Of a stretch of 7,663 bases of DNA, positions 1-5,730 are shown piece after piece. Location of the stretch: contig DHWW01000109.1 of NCBI GenBank assembly GCA_002413385.1, positions 1 through 7,663 of the forward strand. The letters are read 5' to 3'. The DNA is from Granulicella sp. UBA5172 (lineage in GTDB: Bacteria; Acidobacteriota; Terriglobia; Terriglobales; Acidobacteriaceae). Under the pieces are notes generated by a model. It did no database searches and was not told where the DNA came from. It worked only from the letters and a program-made list of their open reading frames with translations. Numbering within the stretch: the first letter of the stretch is position 1; every line of letters starts with the position of its first letter. The position numbers and the translations under genes were made by a program.

Positions 1-1837
1 GCACGTAATAGAGCGAAATCGGCTGGTTGATGAGGAAGCCGAACAGCCCAGCTCCCACCAGGTTCCAGAATGCGACTGCCACGAAGAAGTAGATGGGCCA
101 CCGATAATTGGCGATCCACCGCGATCCCTTTGGAGGTTGCGCGATACGAAGGTTCTCCCAGGCCTCGTAGCCGATCAGAGTGAGTGGCACGACCTCAAAG
201 GCGCTGAAGATCGCTCCGAGGCCGATGACGGCAGGCGTCGCACCGGCAAAGTAAAGATGATGAAACGTGCCGATGATTCCGCCCGACAGGAAGATAGATG
301 TCGAAAAGAGAGCGGCCTTGGTCGCCGTACGGATCTCAATCAGCTTGAGCCGTGTGAAGAGGAAGCCAATCACGACTGTTGCGAACACCTCGAAGAACCC
401 TTCGACCCAGAGATGAACGACCCACCAACGCCAGTATTCTGCGGTGACGAGATTGCTGCGTTGACCATACATCAAGCCAGCCGCATAGAAGAGCGGTATG
501 GCGATGCTGGAGATGAGGAAGAGGATCAGCAGTGGCTGATCTTCGCTCTTGCGAACGAGCGCCGGCTTCAGTGCGGCCACCATCAACACCAGCCACAGAA
601 CGAGACCGATGAAGAGCAGAATTTGCCAGAACCTTCCCAGGTCGACATACTCATACCCCTGGCTGCCGAACCAGAACCACATATTGCCCAGACGCTGCTG
701 GATGCCCAGCCATTCACCGGCAAGTGAACCTCCGACCACAAGGATCAGTGCGCCGAACAGCACGTTGACACCGAGCCGTTGGTACTTTGGTTCATGACCG
801 CTAACCGCCGGCCCGACATAGAGTCCAGTCGCCAGCCATGAGGTTGCAATCCAGAAGATCGCGAGTTGCAGATGCCAGGTTCTCGTCACCGCATAGGGCA
901 GGTAGTGGTCGAGAGGAAAGCCATAGAAACTGTGGCCCTCCACGCCATAGTGGGCGGTCAATATGCCCATCATGATCTGGACTCCCCAGAGGATGATGGC
1001 AACGACGAAGTACTTGATCGTGGCTCGTTGGGACGGCGTCGCTTGATGTTCAAGGAAGGGATCTGTCGCGGGATGGGGTCCATGCACGACGACCTTTTCC
1101 TGCGAGGCGTACCACCAGACGAGGCCACCAATACCAGCGAGCAGGCCAATGAAACTCAGGACGCTCCACAGTACTACCCCGGGCGTAGGTCCATTGGCGA
1201 TGAGAGGCTCATGCGGCCAATTGTTCGTGTAGGTTGTCGTCGAGCCCGGACGGTCGGTACCGGCGGCCCAGGCCGTCCACCAGAAGAATTCTCCGAGTTC
1301 ATGTTGCTTCGCGTTGTTCGTGAGCGCACCTTTAGGGATGGCATACTCCGCGCGGCCGCTTGCAAACACGTCGGCATAATAAGCAGAGAGCTGTCTGAAT
1401 GCAGCAACGCGATCGGCATCGATGACGATGCGATGTCGCGTGGCATCATAGGTGTTCGTTCGTATTTCACGAATGAGGCGAGCCTTGAGTATGGCCTGCT
1501 GATCCACACCCAGAGCGGCGAAGTTAGAAGCTCCGTCCCTGACTGCCCAGATGTTGAGCAGTATCTCCGACTCGCGATGCAGCCAGTCGGCAGTCCAGTC
1601 AGGAGCGACATACGCTCCGTGGCCCCACACGGTGCCGATCTCCTGCCCGCCAATCGACTGCCAGACACCCTGGCCATCCGTAATGGAACTGCCGGTGAAG
1701 AGAAGCTGTCCGTTCGTGGTGTAGACATCCGGAAGGGGCGGAGCTTGACTGATCATCTTCCGCCCTTCACCTCCGAGCACAGCAAACGATGCAACAATGA
1801 CAATGAATAAAGCTACCCAATACCGCTTGTAGGACAT
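1..1837 (-). CDS. norZ: Quinol-dependent nitric oxide reductase (qNOR), C-terminus cut off by window edge
   Basis: Reduces two NO to N2O in the cytoplasmic membrane with electrons from quinol, used for denitrification or NO detoxification. About 612 residues are readable; qNORs are usually around 750, so the last helices, with the remaining heme His ligands, lie outside the window. Residues about 5-25 form a membrane anchor. Residues about 28-218 form a periplasmic cytochrome c-like domain without any CxxCH motif, which is the hallmark of the quinol-dependent form. Helices of the NorB-like core follow from about residue 220. Visible core residues are H322 in WHLQLAIFW (heme b ligand), H475 in VVHLWVEGFFE and H526/H527 in TFHHLYFAG (FeB ligands), and E479, matching the conserved catalytic-site glutamate. 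The start is fixed by AAGGAG five bases upstream of the ATG. The frame is open to the window edge. The family call is firm; whether it serves respiration or detoxification cannot be decided, as no nitrite reductase gene is visible. Confidence 0.95.
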   Translation of the reverse strand, partial: MSYKRYWVALFIVIVASFAVLGGEGRKMISQAPPLPDVYTTNGQLLFTGSSITDGQGVWQSIGGQEIGTVWGHGAYVAPDWTADWLHRESEILLNIWAVRDGASNFAALGVDQQAILKARLIREIRTNTYDATRHRIVIDADRVAAFRQLSAYYADVFASGRAEYAIPKGALTNNAKQHELGEFFWWTAWAAGTDRPGSTTTYTNNWPHEPLIANGPTPGVVLWSVLSFIGLLAGIGGLVWWYASQEKVVVHGPHPATDPFLEHQATPSQRATIKYFVVAIILWGVQIMMGILTAHYGVEGHSFYGFPLDHYLPYAVTRTWHLQLAIFWIATSWLATGLYVGPAVSGHEPKYQRLGVNVLFGALILVVGGSLAGEWLGIQQRLGNMWFWFGSQGYEYVDLGRFWQILLFIGLVLWLVLMVAALKPALVRKSEDQPLLILFLISSIAIPLFYAAGLMYGQRSNLVTAEYWRWWVVHLWVEGFFEVFATVVIGFLFTRLKLIEIRTATKAALFSTSIFLSGGIIGTFHHLYFAGATPAVIGLGAIFSAFEVVPLTLIGYEAWENLRIAQPPKGSRWIANYRWPIYFFVAVAFWNLVGAGLFGFLINQPISLYYV

Positions 1838-1842
1838 TACTT

Positions 1843-1848
1843 CTCCTT
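1843..1848 (-). promoter_or_regulatory. Ribosome binding site of norZ
   Basis: The minus strand reads AAGGAG five bases before the ATG at 1837. This is a strong Shine-Dalgarno match and decides the start of the nitric oxide reductase gene. Confidence 0.8.
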
Positions 1849-1858
1849 GACTAAGAAT

Positions 1859-1901
1859 GCACAAGACTTTCCTGCGCTGGAATCACAGTAGCGTCTTGCG
1901 C
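1859..1901 (-). promoter_or_regulatory. Inverted repeat in the norZ leader
   Basis: The two arms, 1859-1867 and 1893-1901, are complementary over nine positions (GCGCAAGAC and GTCTTGTGC on the minus strand, one G-U pair in RNA), with a 25-base gap. The element lies 22 bases upstream of the norZ start codon. It could be an operator for a dimeric regulator or an RNA stem ahead of the ribosome binding site. There is no U-tract next to it, so it does not look like an intrinsic terminator. It does not match an NsrR or FNR consensus well. The repeat itself is seen; its role is unknown. Confidence 0.35.
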
Positions 1902-1938
1902 AGAGCAATGCATGGACTTTAGTCACAGGACGGTCAAC

Positions 1939-2175
1939 TCATTCAAAGTTCCACGGATACAGCACGGTATGGCCTCCGCAACTATTCCTCTTTGCGTTGC
2001 CAGGTGGTACTCGCTTGATCCTATGAAATATAGCTCTCTCGTGGATCAACGCGCACGCCGCAGGCACTCTCGGCGTCGTGTCTTCAATCGCTGAGTATGC
2101 GTCTCGCACCGTTTCCTCGGTGCTTTCCTCATCGTGAAGCTCGTGCACGAAGTTGATTGAGCCGTACCCCAGCAT
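1939..2175 (-). CDS. Doubtful small hypothetical ORF (78 aa) between nnrS and norZ
   Basis: I do not recognise this product. It lies on the same strand as nnrS and norZ, 48 bases after the nnrS stop. The first half (acidic, HELHDEESTEETVRDAYSAI) uses mostly G/C-ending codons like the neighbouring genes. The second half is basic and uses AGA, AGG, ATA and AGT codons, as random sequence would. There is no Shine-Dalgarno sequence before the ATG, although the frame stays open for 11 more codons upstream. No signal peptide, membrane segment or metal-binding motif is visible. It may be a small gene, the decayed end of a lost gene, or chance. Confidence is low. Confidence 0.2.
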   Translation of the reverse strand: MLGYGSINFVHELHDEESTEETVRDAYSAIEDTTPRVPAACALIHERAIFHRIKRVPPGNAKRNSCGGHTVLYPWNFE

Positions 2176-2223
2176 CGTTGAAAAGCCAGTGAAGGGTGTT
2201 GCCGCTAATTAGGCACCTTGTTG

Positions 2224-3546
2224 CTATGCCACCTCATGGTTCAAGTTGCCTGCTGCAAAAGAGGAACGACCCAGTAAGAAGGTGAGGACGAGGTTGAGTG
2301 CGAAGAGAAGTACTGCGCTCAACTCAAGCGTGCCGGAGAAAGGCAGCACCTTCCATGCAAAAGAAAGAATCCCTTCATAGGCCAGGGGCTCGGAGCTAAC
2401 TCGTAGCAGGCAGCCCGTCTGCAGCAGCAACAGGCAGAGGAACATGAGCCGCTTGCTGTAGATGCTGTAGACGCCAGCAAAATGAGGAAGGATTCGTGGC
2501 CCAATGGAAAACACCATCGTTGCGACGAATCCGACGGTCAGAGCATGGCGAGAAGCACCCCAGATGCCGCCGTGCTGATCGGCGAGGGCGGCCCAGATAC
2601 TCATGGAACCGGCTATCAACAGCCATACATACGCGATGCGAACAAACGATGGAAAGCTGGGATGAATGCCCAGGACCTTTGCCTGTCCGTGAGGCCGTTG
2701 CGTGAGGTGCAGCGCGAGGGCGATGACGACCGCACTCGAAGCAAGCAGGATCGTCGCGGGAATGGCCCACCCTGTCACTCCGAAGAGAACACCGATCACG
2801 TCCAGACACAACGCGAGACGAAAGGCGGGAGCATTGGGTTTGGAGATGGCCAGGAACGAGTGCAGCCAGCGAGCGGAGAAGCCCCAGACCACTGGCACAA
2901 GAAATCCCCACGCAAGTAACACGAGATACTTCTGATCGAGCGTGTACGGAAAAGAGCGAAGACCGCCGTGTACTGCCAGGCGAACGCATTCGATAAAATT
3001 GAAGAGAACCGCTGCTGCAAGTCCCACCGTTCCGAGCAACACAGAGACCATCCAAAGTTCCATGGGAGACTTGGTGCGTGGACCCTTTGTGGATTCAGGC
3101 AGCTTATGCCGAGAAGCCGCAAAGAGAAACAGAAGCACTGCGACCAACTCAAAGCCTGCGGACAATGGGAAGAGAGCGCGCCAATGCCAGCCATAGACAC
3201 TGGCTATCCAGCGCGTGGCGACGCCGACTGTCCAAAGCAGGTAACACGACAGAGGAAGCCGGACCACTGATCGACCATGTGCAGGCTGCGAATAAAAACC
3301 AATGCCAAGAATAAAGCTGCCAATCCAGCCGAACACCTGCGCATGTCCATGCCCTTGTATCCACGCCGCTGGAATCGTGCCGAGTCCGTGATGCGCAGCA
3401 ATGGCCATCAGGTTGGAGAAACCCAGCAACGTACCTGGTAGCGCCATAAAGAAGAGCCCACTCACAATCCAGGCGCGAAGCATCAGGCTCTTTTGGCGTT
3501 CGCGAACCACCATGGCGTATGTCGAACTCCCTACGGCGTTACTCAT
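2224..3546 (-). CDS. nnrS: NnrS-family heme/copper membrane protein
   Basis: NnrS proteins are polytopic inner-membrane proteins containing heme and copper. They accompany NO and nitrite reductases, and in studied bacteria they lessen damage to metal and heme cofactors during NO stress. The product is 440 residues, near the usual family length of about 400, with roughly a dozen hydrophobic segments. Family features are the HGHAQVFGW motif (residues 66-74) in the second helix, and SRHALTVGF with H334 followed by PRILPHFAG with H355 near the C-terminal third. These histidines are the likely metal or heme ligands. I chose the ATG at 3546 because GGAGG lies five bases upstream. An in-frame ATG at 3558 would add four residues but has no ribosome binding site. 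The gene is divergent from the radical SAM gene and points toward norZ, which supports a shared NO response. Confidence 0.92.
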   Translation of the reverse strand: MSNAVGSSTYAMVVRERQKSLMLRAWIVSGLFFMALPGTLLGFSNLMAIAAHHGLGTIPAAWIQGHGHAQVFGWIGSFILGIGFYSQPAHGRSVVRLPLSCYLLWTVGVATRWIASVYGWHWRALFPLSAGFELVAVLLFLFAASRHKLPESTKGPRTKSPMELWMVSVLLGTVGLAAAVLFNFIECVRLAVHGGLRSFPYTLDQKYLVLLAWGFLVPVVWGFSARWLHSFLAISKPNAPAFRLALCLDVIGVLFGVTGWAIPATILLASSAVVIALALHLTQRPHGQAKVLGIHPSFPSFVRIAYVWLLIAGSMSIWAALADQHGGIWGASRHALTVGFVATMVFSIGPRILPHFAGVYSIYSKRLMFLCLLLLQTGCLLRVSSEPLAYEGILSFAWKVLPFSGTLELSAVLLFALNLVLTFLLGRSSFAAGNLNHEVA

Positions 3547-3640
3547 GATTGCCTCCATCCATAACTTTAGCGGGTATCAATCACAGTCACAGTAACTTAT
3601 GTCACTGCGCGGAGTGGCAGACCTGCGGTTACATAGGATT
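3547..3640. promoter_or_regulatory. Divergent promoter region between nnrS and the radical SAM gene
   Basis: Ninety-four bases separate the two chosen start codons, so both promoters and any shared operator must lie here or extend into the genes. The visible structure is a direct tandem TCACAGTCACAG at 3581-3592, preceded by TATCAA. The same hexamer occurs twice in the norZ upstream gap. No clean FNR (TTGAT-N4-ATCAA) site is present: the best match has only one intact half (ATCAA at 3576-3580). No convincing -35/-10 pair was seen by eye. The regulatory role follows from the divergent layout; the identity of any regulator is unknown. Confidence 0.5.
3552..3556 (-). promoter_or_regulatory. Ribosome binding site of nnrS
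   Basis: The minus strand reads GGAGG five bases before the ATG at 3546. It selects this start over the in-frame ATG at 3558, because the site lies inside the four codons that the longer form would add. Confidence 0.75.
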
Positions 3641-4789
3641 ATGAATCCGCTCATCGACACCATCGACTTCAACGAACGTCCATTCATCGCGATCTGGGAG
3701 GTCACCCAAGCCTGCGATCTGGCATGTGTCCATTGCCGCGCCTCTGCTCAGCCTGACCGACACCCAATGGAGCTCAGCACCGAGGAGGGTAAGCAGTTGA
3801 TCGACCAGATATCTGCTTTGAAGGTTCCGGTGTTTGTGCTCACAGGCGGCGACCCCATCAAACGGCCTGACCTCTTCGAACTGATTGACCATGCACGAAA
3901 GACAGGCGTCCGCGTCTCCCTCACGCCAAGCGCGACGCCTCTCCTGACCAGGGAGATGATCGTTCGTTTGAAAGAGTCTGGGCTTGCGCGTCTAGCCGTA
4001 AGCATGGACGGAGCCTGCGCAGAGACGCATGACGCCTTCCGAGGAATGTCGGGCTCGTTCGCGCGAACGCTCGATGCGATTCGCTGGGCCAATGAAATAG
4101 GACTCCCCGTTCAAGTCAATACGACATTCAGTCGCAGGAATATCGCCGAGATGAATGCCATCGTCGCTCTGATGGAGAGTCTCAGCATCACCTTGTGGAG
4201 CGTCTTTTTTCTTGTCCCTACTGGTCGCGGAAAGCTCAGCGATCTTTTGAACGCCACCGAATTTGAAGAGGTCTTCGCGACGATCTACAAACTCTCGAAG
4301 ACCGCAAGCTTCGATATCAAAACAACCGAGGCACAACACTACCGGCGGTTTCTTCTCCAGCAGCGAGTCGCTGAGCGGAAGGCTGGCGTTGGAGTCCCCG
4401 CGATCCAGGAGAAGACTGCTGACGCCATCGGCCGAGCGCCGCGTGGTTTGAATGACGGCAAAGGCTTCGTATTCATTTCGCACACCGGAGACGTCTTCCC
4501 GAGCGGTTTTCTGCCACTCGGCGCAGGCAATATCCGCCGGCAGACACTCTCTGCCATTTACCGTGACTCGCCACTATTTCTGAGCCTGCGCGATACATCC
4601 AATCTGGAAGGTAAATGCGGCGCATGCGAGTTCAAGGAAATTTGCGGCGGATCGCGATCCCGCGCTTTCGCACTGACGGGGAATCCGAACGGCGAAGAAC
4701 CTTGCTGTTCCTATGTCCCGAAAGGATATGTGCCACAGGACCGCGGCGTCAGAAGACCGACCGCCTTCCATGTGCTGCAAGGGGCATGA
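3641..4789 (+). CDS. Radical SAM/SPASM-domain protein of unknown substrate (TIGR04053-like)
   Basis: This is a cytoplasmic iron-sulfur enzyme that would cleave S-adenosylmethionine to start radical chemistry. With the start used here it has 382 residues. The radical SAM cluster motif is CDLACVHC (C25, C29, C32), followed by the TGGDP glycine-rich SAM-binding strand. A C-terminal SPASM-like region holds C326, C329 and C335, plus a C355-C356 pair, which can carry auxiliary clusters. The opening RPFIAIWEVTQACDL and the PSATPLLT segment resemble the TIGR04053 group, relatives of the heme-modifying enzymes AhbD and NirJ and of peptide-modifying SPASM enzymes; this is from memory. No precursor peptide gene is evident nearby. 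The start is uncertain: ATG 3641 fits the usual family N-terminus but has only a closely spaced AGGA, while in-frame ATG 3599 adds 14 residues and lacks a ribosome binding site. It is divergent from nnrS and upstream of the hemerythrin gene, so a role in NO response or heme maturation is inferred. Confidence 0.88.
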   Translation: MNPLIDTIDFNERPFIAIWEVTQACDLACVHCRASAQPDRHPMELSTEEGKQLIDQISALKVPVFVLTGGDPIKRPDLFELIDHARKTGVRVSLTPSATPLLTREMIVRLKESGLARLAVSMDGACAETHDAFRGMSGSFARTLDAIRWANEIGLPVQVNTTFSRRNIAEMNAIVALMESLSITLWSVFFLVPTGRGKLSDLLNATEFEEVFATIYKLSKTASFDIKTTEAQHYRRFLLQQRVAERKAGVGVPAIQEKTADAIGRAPRGLNDGKGFVFISHTGDVFPSGFLPLGAGNIRRQTLSAIYRDSPLFLSLRDTSNLEGKCGACEFKEICGGSRSRAFALTGNPNGEEPCCSYVPKGYVPQDRGVRRPTAFHVLQGA

Positions 4790-4866
4790 CTGCAATCGGT
4801 GGAGACATACTGGCTCCAGGACATTTGATGTTAGGACCGACGACTACTATTGAGGAGAGGCGAGAG

Positions 4867-5400
4867 ATGGCCGTTCAGATAGGTGCAAAACCAGATAGTG
4901 GCTTTGATGATCCGATTGGCATGCTGAAGGATTGCCACCGGCGAATTGTGCACTTCCTTAACATCCTCTGCCTGGTCGCGGAGCGTCCGGGCGATCGAAG
5001 CCTTACCGAAGAAGAACGGTCTGCCGTGAAGGCCGCACTGCAGTATTTTCACACCGGCGGCGAACGCCACACGGCAGACGAAGAAGAGTCTCTGTTTCCT
5101 CGACTGTGCAGTGCGACTGAAGATGGCGGCTCGGAGGTCATTGAGCGCTTGGAGCGCGACCACACGCACGCTGCTGAACTTCATGGATCCGTGGACTGGC
5201 TCTATACGGCTTGGATCTCGGACGGAATTCTGGAACCCGGCGATCATCAGCGACTGGTATCTCAGACCGCCAACCTCAAGCAGCTTTATAAGGACCATAT
5301 CGAGATTGAGGAGACAATCATCTTCCCGCGCGCTGCGGAAATATTAGACAGTCAAACCATCGCCGCCATCGGCTATGAATTCAACACCCGTCGGAAATAG
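4867..5400 (+). CDS. Hemerythrin-like HHE-domain di-iron protein
   Basis: The product is a 177-residue soluble cytoplasmic protein that probably binds a non-heme di-iron centre in a four-helix bundle. Members of this superfamily bind O2 or NO, or repair iron centres after nitrosative stress. Candidate ligands occur in the expected order: H24 or H29 in DCHRRIVHF, H62, H68 and E72 in the RHTADEEESLFP helix, H99 in RDHTHAAELH, and H144 and E148 in KDHIEIEETIIFP. The HxxxE and DHxxxEE patterns support the call. ATG 4867 is preferred because a purine-rich GAGGAG lies about nine bases upstream and the hemerythrin fold begins 15 residues in. ATG 4828 in the same frame would add 13 residues and has AGGA six bases upstream, so it cannot be excluded. 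The gene follows the radical SAM gene by 77 bases on the same strand, probably in one operon, and so joins the NO-related set. Confidence 0.88.
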   Translation: MAVQIGAKPDSGFDDPIGMLKDCHRRIVHFLNILCLVAERPGDRSLTEEERSAVKAALQYFHTGGERHTADEEESLFPRLCSATEDGGSEVIERLERDHTHAAELHGSVDWLYTAWISDGILEPGDHQRLVSQTANLKQLYKDHIEIEETIIFPRAAEILDSQTIAAIGYEFNTRRK

Positions 5401-5436
5401 TCTCATCGTGCCTGTACGGATCGTATCGCGTGCGAT

Positions 5437-5730
5437 TTACGCGGTAGCGATGTCTACTTGTTCATGGCTCGGCATCTCTTCGTGCAGTTTCTGATCCGCG
5501 GAGACAGAGGCATCACCGGAGACGGCATAGGCAACCGCGGACCCGATGAGGGCTGGAATGATAAACGCGTGGCCTCCAATCGCTTCAGCTACAAACACCA
5601 CCGCCGCAAGCGGTGTCTTGTAAGCGGCCGCGATAAACGACGCCATGCCAACAGCCGCATACAGCGCCAGCGACGGGCTATGCACGACCGTTTGTGCAAA
5701 CGCAATCCCGAGCGCGCCATTCGGCGTGAG
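5437..5730 (-). pseudogene. Remnant of a second ClC-family chloride channel gene (C-terminal helices only)
   Basis: The 97 codons up to the TAA at 5437 encode only the last membrane helices of a ClC protein: AAVGMASFIAAAYKTPLAAV, then VVFVAEAIGGHAFIIPALIG and a short cytoplasmic tail (SADQKLHEE). The KTPLAAVVFVAEA stretch matches the late ClC helix that in the complete neighbouring protein reads GVPLTAILFSLEL. The two are clearly different in sequence, so this is not a simple tandem duplication of the same gene. The selectivity-filter regions are absent, so the piece cannot form a transporter alone. It starts directly after the TGA of the intact ClC gene and is in the same frame. A GTG at 5685 could be read as a start, but without an evident ribosome binding site. 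Its identity as a ClC fragment is well supported; the mechanism (deletion or recombination) is inferred. Confidence 0.8.

Larger units (their letters stand above)
1838..2223. other. 386-bp spacer between nnrS and norZ
   Basis: This gap holds the norZ ribosome binding site and leader inverted repeat in its left part and one doubtful minus-strand small ORF (1939-2175). No clear sigma-70 promoter, intrinsic terminator or RNA gene was found by eye. TTGACC around 1935 on the minus strand resembles a -35 box, but no convincing -10 sits at the right distance. Two TCACAG motifs (1883-1888 and 1923-1928) also lie here. The length suggests that norZ has its own promoter rather than depending only on read-through from nnrS. 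Confidence 0.5.

Noticed and set aside
137..1810. Long plus-strand open frames opposite the reductase gene (137-727 and 866-1810)
   Set aside because: They lie antisense to a continuous minus-strand qNOR reading frame with clear family motifs. Their translations are rich in charged residues without recognisable domains.
1907..1913. AATGCAT upstream of norZ resembling part of an NsrR site
   Set aside because: Only one partial half-site is present; the second half with the right spacing is missing.
2015..2028. FNR/Dnr-like site TTGATCCTATGAAA, and a similar half-site at 3567-3580
   Set aside because: Each matches only 7 of the 10 defined positions of TTGAT-N4-ATCAA, with just one intact half. 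That is too weak to call.
5425..5436. Small palindrome ATCGCGTGCGAT between the convergent hemerythrin gene and the ClC remnant, considered as a terminator
   Set aside because: The stem is only four to five pairs and is followed by a short TTT, not a real U-tract.
5437..5685. The 82-codon frame starting at GTG 5685 as a genuine small membrane protein
   Set aside because: The ClC similarity continues upstream of that GTG to the preceding stop codon, and the piece lacks the rest of the ClC fold, so a gene remnant explains it better.
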